Source: an uncultured Acidimicrobiia bacterium (lineage in GTDB: Bacteria > Actinomycetota > Acidimicrobiia > Spongiisociales > UBA5794). Taken from it: 6,044 nucleotides of DNA. The notes beneath the pieces were generated by a model. It made no database searches, was not told the DNA's origin, and saw nothing but the letters and a program-made list of their open reading frames with translations. The stretch covers positions 1-6,044 of the forward strand of contig CAJWGC010000069.1 of the NCBI GenBank assembly GCA_913031525.1, read 5' to 3'. Position 1 is the first letter of the stretch. Every line of letters starts with the position of its first letter. The position numbers and the translations under genes were made by a program. Of this stretch, positions 1-5,135 are shown piece after piece.

Positions 1-351
1 GGAGGTGGGGGGAATCGAACCCCCGTCCCGTGAGGTTTCAACGCCGGCATCTCCGAGCGCAGCTAGCGGCATTTATTCGAGCCTAGGAGCACCGCCAGCA
101 ACTCATCCACGGCTCTAGTCGGAATTAAGCTTGGCCCACCGGTCCCGGCACTCCGGCGGGGGCACCCTGCATTGCGTTGCCCGGTTCCGGCGAGGCAGGG
201 ACCCCCCGGACGGACAGGCTGCTAGTTGTTAGGCAGCCAGTGCCAGTTCAGAGTCGGCACGTATTGTTTTCCCGGCTTTTAACGAGGACTCCGGGGTACC
301 TCGGCTCGCTTCCGAAGCATCAACCCTCACGGTCGAAACCACGTCACCCCC
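1..351 (-). ncRNA. ssrA: tmRNA (transfer-messenger RNA), 3' ACCA end outside window
   Basis: This RNA rescues stalled ribosomes: it enters the A site as an alanyl-tRNA mimic with SmpB and then supplies a short mRNA for a degradation tag. Seen directly: the 5' end GGGGGTG (351-345) pairs with the 3' strand CACCTCC (7-1) as a 7-bp acceptor stem with a G3-U70 wobble, the alanyl-tRNA synthetase identity element. The T arm has 5-bp G/C stems (8-12 and 20-24) around a TTCGATT loop. The conserved GGTTTCGAC lies just inside the 5' end. P2 is formed by CCGTGAGG (332-325) with CCTCACGG (35-28). Pseudoknot PK1 lies at about 271-303: CGAGG pairs with CCTCG, and CCCGG with CCGGG. The resume ORF follows PK1. 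Only the discriminator base and CCA appear to be missing, giving about 355 nt, a normal length for a one-piece tmRNA. It is G+C-richer than the neighbouring protein genes, as expected of a structured RNA. Confidence 0.97.
229..258 (-). other. tmRNA tag-peptide reading frame (ADSELALAA, stop)
   Basis: The tag ORF starts at resume codon GCC (258-256) and ends at TAA (231-229), encoding ADSELALAA. The C-terminal ALAA is the usual recognition end for ClpXP-type proteases. The start was chosen because it lies 12 nt after the PK1 3' strand, close to the 11 nt in Escherichia coli, and because U at -5 and A at -4 match the bases that set the E. coli resume frame. An Ala-Asp-Ser opening also resembles the mycobacterial tag. 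An in-frame GCC at 276 would give AGKTIRADSELALAA, but those first bases belong to the pseudoknot stem. Confidence 0.85.
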
Positions 352-352
352 A

Positions 353-381
353 TACAGAGAAGACGCCGAAGCATCTCTGTA
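353..381 (-). other. Hairpin in the 5' leader of the tmRNA precursor
   Basis: A perfect 8-bp inverted repeat, TACAGAGA (381-374) and TCTCTGTA (360-353), flanks a 13-nt loop. It sits one base upstream of the inferred mature 5' end at 351. If transcribed as leader, the stem would stack next to the RNase P cleavage point. It has no following T run and is not a convincing terminator. The pairing is seen; its role is inferred. Confidence 0.4.
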
Positions 382-390
382 ATTGTACCA
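382..390 (-). promoter_or_regulatory. Possible extended -10 promoter for ssrA
   Basis: TGG followed by TACAAT (390-382) resembles an extended -10 element (TGnTATAAT) and lies 30 bp before the mature tmRNA 5' end, so the transcript would carry a leader of roughly 20-25 nt. A TTGACG at 416-411 looks like a -35 box, but the 23-bp spacing is too long for the usual sigma factor. Transcription of ssrA by read-through from smpB is also possible. This is a motif match only. Confidence 0.35.
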
Positions 391-412
391 GTCAGGAAGC
401 TATCTGTTTTCG

Positions 413-883
413 TCAACCACGACGACGGGCTCGGTCCATTTCACGTTTCATCTCGCGCTCTTTGATCGCCTGACGCTTGTCGTACAGAGCTCTGCCTCTC
501 GCTATTGCAAGCTCAACCTTGGCCAGCCCATGAATGAAATAGATCGAGAGTGGAATCAGCGTCAACCCAGCTTCGTTCACCTTCCTTGCGAGATGGGCGA
601 TCTCTCGCTTATGGAGCAAAAGCTTGCGAGGTCTTTCGGGTTCGTGTCCGCCCCCACGAGCAAAATGGTACGGGGCTATATACGCACTCTCTAACCAAAT
701 AGCGTTACCTCGGACTTGGCCGTAGGCATCTTTGAGTTGGGCTTGGCCTGTTCGCAGGCTTTTAACCTCTGATCCAATTAGAACAATTCCACACTCGAAG
801 GTATCGATAATTTGGTAATCACGTCGTGCACGCCGGTTCGTTGTTACGACTTTGCGCTCTCCGGACTGAACATGTTTAGCCAT
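413..883 (-). CDS. smpB: SsrA-binding protein SmpB
   Basis: SmpB (156 aa, normal length) binds the tRNA-like domain of tmRNA and carries it into stalled ribosomes, standing in for the missing anticodon arm. Visible family marks are NRRARRDY (16-23), GIVLIGSEVKSLR (32-44) of the beta-barrel core, RKLLLHKREI (86-95), and the basic tail from GRALYDKR (130-137) to the end, which forms a helix in the empty mRNA channel. The start at 883 was chosen over an in-frame ATG at 925 because family members begin close to this Met-Ala-Lys, the longer form would add a hydrophobic 14-residue leader unlike SmpB, and AGGT lies 7 nt upstream of 883. The upstream peptidase gene ends 4 bp before it, so the two are very likely co-transcribed. 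Its RNA partner ssrA follows directly. Confidence 0.97.
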   Translation of the reverse strand: MAKHVQSGERKVVTTNRRARRDYQIIDTFECGIVLIGSEVKSLRTGQAQLKDAYGQVRGNAIWLESAYIAPYHFARGGGHEPERPRKLLLHKREIAHLARKVNEAGLTLIPLSIYFIHGLAKVELAIARGRALYDKRQAIKEREMKREMDRARRRG

Positions 884-887
884 CAGA

Positions 888-2102
888 TCAACCTGGGAGA
901 TAGGAAACAGGATCAACAGGATCACCGTCGATCATCACTTCGAAATGAAGGTGAGCGCCGGACGCCATACCGCTTGAGCCAGCTTTGCCGACGACTATAC
1001 CGCCCGGAACAATCTCGCCTTTCGCTACCTGAAATGCTGACAGGTGGGCATAAAGAGTCGACATTCCGTCGCCATGATCGATCACTACCGTCCGACCATA
1101 ACCACCCCAGTTGCGGGCCAGAATGACGGTTCCGCCTCGAGCAGATTTAACTGATTGGCCATGACCGGCAGCCATGTCGATCCCTTCATGAATGCGTGTA
1201 TATCCCAGGATCGGATGTACGCGCGGACCGAAAGCAGAAGTTATCCGACCTGGTACGGGCCTGGTAAATCCGGAATCCGAAACGGCCAAAGCAGCCTGCT
1301 GGCGAGCTTGCTCAACGTTTATCTTGCGCTTTATGTTGAGCCTCTCATTCTCGAGAGCCGCTAGTTCACCTTCAAATTCGCCTAACTCCACATCTAATTC
1401 CCGCAAAAGCGACCCAAGACTGGTAATTGATTGTTCCAACAATTTCTTATCTGTATTGAGGACATCTCGGACTCGAGAAAGATCGGCTTGGATCACATCT
1501 ATGCGCTCTAACTCGACAGTGACTTGTCCCTCCTGCTCGGCTACTTTGGCTCGTTGTTCGTCTTCGCTGCGCTCAAGCGAGAGAAAAACTGTGAGGTCTC
1601 TGCGGGTGTGGACGGACACCCGTTCGAGGTAGACAAGACCTACGGAGATATCCGTGACCTTCTCAGCAGCGAAGGACAGCGCCGCGAAATCATTCCGACC
1701 TCTTACGTAAGCTGCGCGCGCAGCCCGGACTGCTCCGGATCTTTCCTGCGCAATCGCGGTTCGGGTCTCAAAAAGTCGAGCATGTCCCTCCAATAATTGC
1801 TTACGTAGATCGACAAGCAATCCCTCGCTGTCCTCTACCTCCCCCTTCAGCCGAGACAATGCTGATTCACTCCCGGAGATGGCGGAAAGAAGACGACCAA
1901 GGCTTCCATCGGCAGCTCTGATTCGAGCAGCAAGATCGGATCGATCGACAGTCACATCGTCGATCTGGCTGCTCAATGTGCGGATGCGATCAACAACGTC
2001 TTCGAGATCATCGCTCAAATCGTCCGCGTTAACACGAGCAGGCGACAAGGCAACAATCAGGACTAAAGCTACAAGTACCCCTCTTGAGAGGCTCCCGTTC
2101 AT
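888..2102 (-). CDS. Secreted coiled-coil M23 (LytM) peptidase, EnvC-like partner of FtsEX
   Basis: This 404-residue protein is a probable cell-wall hydrolase acting outside the membrane. Residues 1-26 look like a Sec signal peptide (basic start, hydrophobic 9-20, VNA before Asp27). Residues about 27-120 and 170-272 are rich in heptad-like Leu/Glu/Arg/Lys and predicted to be coiled coil. A LytM domain fills about 280-404. The zinc and catalytic residues are all present: His305 and Asp309 (HEGID), His353 (YAHL), His384 and His386 (HLHFE). In E. coli EnvC the equivalent domain is degenerate and only activates amidases; here direct endopeptidase activity is plausible. The gene start overlaps the ftsX stop (ATGA) and no clear ribosome binding site is seen, suggesting translational coupling. 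By position and coiled-coil layout it is the likely extracellular partner of FtsX, as EnvC, PcsB or CwlO are elsewhere. Substrate and partner are inferred. I give no symbol because orthology with envC is unproven. Confidence 0.9.
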   Translation of the reverse strand: MNGSLSRGVLVALVLIVALSPARVNADDLSDDLEDVVDRIRTLSSQIDDVTVDRSDLAARIRAADGSLGRLLSAISGSESALSRLKGEVEDSEGLLVDLRKQLLEGHARLFETRTAIAQERSGAVRAARAAYVRGRNDFAALSFAAEKVTDISVGLVYLERVSVHTRRDLTVFLSLERSEDEQRAKVAEQEGQVTVELERIDVIQADLSRVRDVLNTDKKLLEQSITSLGSLLRELDVELGEFEGELAALENERLNIKRKINVEQARQQAALAVSDSGFTRPVPGRITSAFGPRVHPILGYTRIHEGIDMAAGHGQSVKSARGGTVILARNWGGYGRTVVIDHGDGMSTLYAHLSAFQVAKGEIVPGGIVVGKAGSSGMASGAHLHFEVMIDGDPVDPVSYLPG

Positions 2103-2983
2103 CGGCGAATTAATCGGTGGACTGCCAGGCTGATACTGGAACCGACAAATCCCACCGCTAAGCCGACTCCTAGGAACAGCACACTCCGTTTTCGTAGAAA
2201 ATCCCTGCTTACTTCGAGGTCAACAAACTGTATCCCTCCCTGTAGGTTGTCTACTGCGAGGTCGTACAAGCCATAAGCCACCGCAACTGCCAACCCCGCC
2301 CCCACAAGACCTTCAATCATGCCCTCGACCCAGAAAGGAGTACGCACATACCAACTACCTGCTCCTACCAATCTCATGATCTCCAGTTCTTCACGCCTCG
2401 CATATATCGCCATATGGATAGTGTTGGCGATGAGAGCAACAGCAGCTACACCAAGGGCAGCGGCCAGTATCCAGAAGAAAACCCTGAGTCCATCTCGTAT
2501 CGCCACAATTTGGTCAACCGCCTCCCCAGCGGAAATGACCTCCTCAACCCCAGGAGAGTTGCGCAGTCTCTGTTCAATCGCCTCGTAGTGACTGAGGTCA
2601 ACTGCTCTCACACGTATCGATCTAGGCGCAATTTGTGGATTTTCTTCAAAGACTCTTCGTGTCGCAGGGTCGTCGGCAAACATTTGTAGAGCTTCTTCGT
2701 ACGCCGCGGCTTTATCGACAAAGAAAATCTCCTCGACTTCATCCCATTGTTCGATTTCGCTGAGCAAAGCCTCCGCGTTCGAAAAATCATCTCGGAGAAA
2801 AGCGATGACTCTTACATCGTTAGACCACTGAAGGGTATTGACTCTGGCAATCTCTCCGAATATCAGAGTTCCAAACGTGAGAAAAAGAGATACGAATACT
2901 GCGAGAACGGCACCGAGCACTACGAGACCATTCCGCTGAATATTGTTCACTGCCTCGCGGAACACGTAGAGCATTCGCATCAC
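2099..2983 (-). CDS. ftsX: Cell division protein FtsX (ABC transporter permease-like)
   Basis: FtsX is the membrane half of the FtsEX complex, which passes ATP-driven movement from FtsE to peptidoglycan hydrolases outside the cell. The 294 residues show the family's layout: a cytoplasmic N-terminus, TM1 at about 19-42, a large extracellular loop at about 43-167, TM2 at 168-190, TM3 at 217-240 and TM4 at 267-288. The segment after TM2, ANTIHMAIYARREELEIMRL (186-205), is a strongly conserved FtsX motif. The start is ambiguous: GTG at 2983 or ATG at 2980. Both overlap the ftsE stop, in the arrangement GTGATGA, and neither has a clear ribosome binding site, so coupling to ftsE translation is likely. 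The stop overlaps the ATG of the peptidase gene by 4 bp. The extracellular loop is the expected docking site for that peptidase's coiled coil. Confidence 0.97.
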   Translation of the reverse strand: MMRMLYVFREAVNNIQRNGLVVLGAVLAVFVSLFLTFGTLIFGEIARVNTLQWSNDVRVIAFLRDDFSNAEALLSEIEQWDEVEEIFFVDKAAAYEEALQMFADDPATRRVFEENPQIAPRSIRVRAVDLSHYEAIEQRLRNSPGVEEVISAGEAVDQIVAIRDGLRVFFWILAAALGVAAVALIANTIHMAIYARREELEIMRLVGAGSWYVRTPFWVEGMIEGLVGAGLAVAVAYGLYDLAVDNLQGGIQFVDLEVSRDFLRKRSVLFLGVGLAVGFVGSSISLAVHRLIRR

Positions 2984-3879
2984 GAACTACGATCATTCGG
3001 GGAGTCCGTCCAAACCTGGAACTCAGCTGTCGGAGCTGGATCTCTATCAGTTTCATCTTTTCGAGAGGCCAAAGGAACTTCCGGATCTCTCACGATCTCG
3101 GCTTCAGAATTATCTCCTGATTCTGGTCCGGTCGTAATACTTACGTCTCTGGAAAGAGCAGGAGCCGTCGGCTGCAAAGCTTCTCTAGGGCCCTTTCCCC
3201 CAGGCCCATATACCCCTCGGCTCTCGTCCCGTACGATGCGACCGGTATCCAGTTCGACAACGCGGCGACGCATAGCATCGACAATGGCATGATCGTGGGT
3301 CGCCATCACCACAGTAGTCCCCGTACGGTTGATTCGATCAAGTATCCGCATAATGCCGACTGATGTCCCGGGATCGAGATTCCCAGTTGGCTCGTCTGCA
3401 AGGAGTATGAGCGGCCGATTCACAAAAGCCCTGGCAAGTGAGACACGTTGCTGTTCCCCTCCCGAAAGCTGCCTTGGGTATCGATCGGCTCTTGCGGAGA
3501 GACCGACGAGCTTGAGAACTTGCGGCACTTGCGTGTGGATAATGCTGCGAGGCCGTCCCGTTACCTCCAGAGCAAATGCAACGTTCTCGTAGACCGATTT
3601 ATTCGGGAGCAACTTAAAGTCCTGAAACACGGTACCAATCGATCGACGGAGATGAGGAATCTTCCATGAAGCCAGCTTGGAAGCATGTTTGCCTGCCACC
3701 CAAATATCTCCCGCGGTCGGTACCTCCTCTCTCATCATGAGACGGATAAGAGTCGACTTGCCTGATCCAGACGGACCCACGAGAAATACAAATTCGCCCC
3801 GGCTGATATCCAGGGTAACGTCGCGGACAGCCGCAGTTGCACTGTCGTAGACCTTGGTAACGCTTTGCAGACGGATCAT
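2980..3879 (-). CDS. ftsE: Cell division ATP-binding protein FtsE with long C-terminal tail
   Basis: FtsE is the cytoplasmic ABC-type ATPase that drives FtsX. The ABC fold occupies about residues 1-221: Walker A GPSGSGKST (35-43), Q-loop Gln86 in VFQDF, signature LSGGEQ (138-143), Walker B LILLADEP (157-164) with catalytic Glu163, and His195 of the H-loop. All catalytic elements are intact. The usual protein is about 220-230 residues; this one is 299, with a Pro/Asp/Glu/Ser-rich, low-complexity tail from about 222 that looks disordered. The tail is not a read-through error, since its stop overlaps the ftsX start in the normal coupled way. The ATG at 3879 fits the family start (MIRLQSVTKVY); no in-frame ATG, GTG or TTG occurs upstream before a stop at 3981-3979. 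It lacks its own clear ribosome binding site and may rely on a short leader ORF whose stop overlaps its ATG. Confidence 0.96.
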   Translation of the reverse strand: MIRLQSVTKVYDSATAAVRDVTLDISRGEFVFLVGPSGSGKSTLIRLMMREEVPTAGDIWVAGKHASKLASWKIPHLRRSIGTVFQDFKLLPNKSVYENVAFALEVTGRPRSIIHTQVPQVLKLVGLSARADRYPRQLSGGEQQRVSLARAFVNRPLILLADEPTGNLDPGTSVGIMRILDRINRTGTTVVMATHDHAIVDAMRRRVVELDTGRIVRDESRGVYGPGGKGPREALQPTAPALSRDVSITTGPESGDNSEAEIVRDPEVPLASRKDETDRDPAPTAEFQVWTDSPNDRSS

Positions 3880-3905
3880 GAGGTCATCACATTCGAGCAG
3901 GTCAT
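3876..3905 (-). other. Possible nine-codon leader ORF (MTCSNVMTS) coupled to ftsE
   Basis: An ATG at 3905-3903 preceded by GGAG (3915-3912) at 6-nt spacing opens a nine-codon frame ending in TGA at 3878-3876. That stop overlaps the ftsE ATG by the same ATGA arrangement used between ftsX and the peptidase gene. ftsE has no good ribosome binding site of its own, so ribosomes ending here could restart on ftsE. A frame this short can occur by chance, and no family is known to me. Confidence 0.3.
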
Positions 3906-3931
3906 TCTCTGCTCCAGGCTCGCTGTTGCCG

Positions 3932-3941
3932 CCCCTCCTCC
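3932..3941 (-). other. Strong Shine-Dalgarno-like run without a matching start
   Basis: GGAGGAGGGG (3941-3932) complements the 16S rRNA tail very well, but no ATG, GTG or TTG follows within normal distance. The next start is the leader ORF ATG 26 nt downstream, which has its own GGAG. It may act as a ribosome standby site or be chance. Confidence 0.25.
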
Positions 3942-3967
3942 GCCAACGCGAGAAAGCGTAGCCGCGG

Positions 3968-3977
3968 TTACGCGTAA
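3968..3977. repeat. 10-bp perfect palindrome in the prfB-ftsE gap
   Basis: TTACGCGTAA is a perfect palindrome about 20 bp after the prfB stop. Next to it, GCGTA (3956-3960) and TACGC (3969-3973) can also pair across an 8-base GCCGCGGT. No T run follows on either strand, so it is not an intrinsic terminator. It might be an operator or a small mRNA hairpin; no regulator can be named from sequence. Confidence 0.3.
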
Positions 3978-3997
3978 GTCATCGTATCGCTGCATTG

Positions 3998-5114
3998 TTA
4001 GTGGATTTCCTCACGATGTTGCCGTCGCCACTGAAGATAAGATTCCATAAAAGGCTCAATAGCTCCATCAAGCACACCCTGGACATTTCCGACCTCGAGA
4101 TCAGTTCGCAGATCTTTCACAAGTTGATATGGCTGCAACACGTATGAACGGATCTGTCGTCCCCATCCGGCTTCAGTCTGTTCGCCGCGAATCTCATCAA
4201 TCTCCTTCTGGTGCGCCAGACGGGCCAAATCGGCTAGTCGAGCAGCGAGAAGCTGCATCGCCCTGTTCCGATTCTGGAGCTGAGAACGTTCCGCCTGGCA
4301 GCTCACAACGACACCAGTCGGAAGGTGCGTAATCCGAACTGCCGAATCCGTTACGTTGACGTGCTGTCCTCCAGCACCCTGAGAACGAAAAGTTTCGATT
4401 CTCAAATCATCAGGATTTATCGCAAACTCTGTTATCTCTACTTCAGGGATCACATCAACTCCAACAAACGAAGTGTGCCTGCGCGCTGCTGCATCAAAGG
4501 GACTAATCCGGACAAGGCGATGCGCGCCACGCTCACTTTCAAAATTTCCATAGGCGTGCTCGCCTCGGACGGTTATCGTCGCCGACTTCAAGCCGGCCTC
4601 TTCTCCGAGTGAAACCTCGTCAATCGTGAATTCGTAGTCGCTGCGCTCAAGAAACCGCGTGTACATCCGTAAGAGCATCTGTGCCCAATCCTGCGCGTCT
4701 ACTCCTCCTGCCCCAGCATGAACGCTGACGATTGCAGGACGATCATCGTATTCACCGAAATAAAGAGCAGCTCTTTCCAATCTCGATAATTCATCCTCGA
4801 GATGACTGATATCCGATGCCACTTCATTCAGTGCTTCACGATCCTCCTCATCTTGAGCAAGCTCTAGTAGAACCAGTGAGTCGTCAAGGGAGCTCTCCAG
4901 ATGCTCGACTCGCGTTATTACTGCCTCGTGGCCCGAGAGTCTGCGAGTAATTTCGAGAGCGCGCTCTTGGTTGGCCCACAAATCAGGATTCGACGCAGCT
5001 TTCCGTAGCTCGGCTAACTCTGCCGCCTTGCCCTCGAAGTCAAAGAAACCTCCTGGCGTCATCGAGACGAGAAGCTAGCTCTTTAAGTAGAGAACGAAGA
5101 TCGGTGTTGTTCAT
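3998..5114 (-). CDS. prfB: Peptide chain release factor 2 (RF2), made by programmed +1 frameshift
   Basis: RF2 reads UAA and UGA stop codons and triggers peptide release. The gene begins with ATG at 5114, has 24 codons, meets an in-frame TGA at 5042-5040, and continues in the +1 frame from GAC (5041-5039) to TAA at 4000-3998. The joined product is 371 residues, close to the 365 of E. coli. In joined numbering the codon-recognition tripeptide Ser-Pro-Phe is at 204-206 and the catalytic GGQ loop (SQGAGGQHVN) at 248-250, almost the same as E. coli. The Ser-Pro-Phe tripeptide separates it from RF1 (Pro-x-Thr). AGGA (5127-5124) lies 9 nt before the ATG. An ATG at 5062 opens the second frame, but that start would lose the conserved N-terminal helix and is part of the frameshift window. 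The gene is 21 bp after secA, probably in the same transcript. Its final stop is TAA, readable by RF1 as well. Confidence 0.97.
5039..5054 (-). promoter_or_regulatory. RF2 programmed +1 frameshift site
   Basis: The order on the minus strand is AGGAGG (5054-5049), TTT, CTT (5045-5043), TGA (5042-5040), C (5039). This matches the E. coli site (AGGGGG TAT CTT TGA C) in every functional part: an internal Shine-Dalgarno three bases before CTT, slippery CTT, and a weak TGA C stop. When RF2 is scarce the ribosome pauses at UGA and slips to read GAC, so RF2 level controls its own synthesis. The AGGAGG here matches the anti-Shine-Dalgarno even better than the E. coli version. Confidence 0.96.
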
Positions 5115-5123
5115 GAAAATGAA

Positions 5124-5127
5124 TCCT
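5124..5127 (-). promoter_or_regulatory. prfB ribosome binding site
   Basis: AGGA lies 9 nt before the ATG at 5114, within the 21-bp secA-prfB gap. It supports that ATG as the true start, ahead of the frameshift. Confidence 0.6.
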
Positions 5128-5135
5128 AAAAAGAT

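Noticed and set aside
229..276. tmRNA tag read as AGKTIRADSELALAA
   Set aside because: The first codons fall in the 3' strand of pseudoknot PK1; spacing and the UA at -5/-4 favour the GCC at 258.
382..416. TTGACG with TACAAT as a full sigma-70-type promoter
   Set aside because: The 23-bp spacer is too long; only the extended -10 part was kept as a weak candidate.
177..694. Plus-strand open frames over ssrA and smpB
   Set aside because: They lie opposite a structured RNA and a clearly recognised smpB, and their translations resemble no family.
413..925. A longer SmpB starting at 925
   Set aside because: The added hydrophobic 14 residues are unlike SmpB and would overlap the peptidase gene by 38 bp; the start at 883 has AGGT at good spacing.
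3880..3997. Intrinsic terminator or clear promoter between prfB and ftsE
   Set aside because: No stem followed by a T run, and TACGAT has no matching -35 at 16-18 bp.
3998..5062. RF2 starting at the ATG at 5062
   Set aside because: It would lose the conserved N-terminal helix; the upstream frame with a ribosome binding site and the CTT TGA C site explains the gene better.
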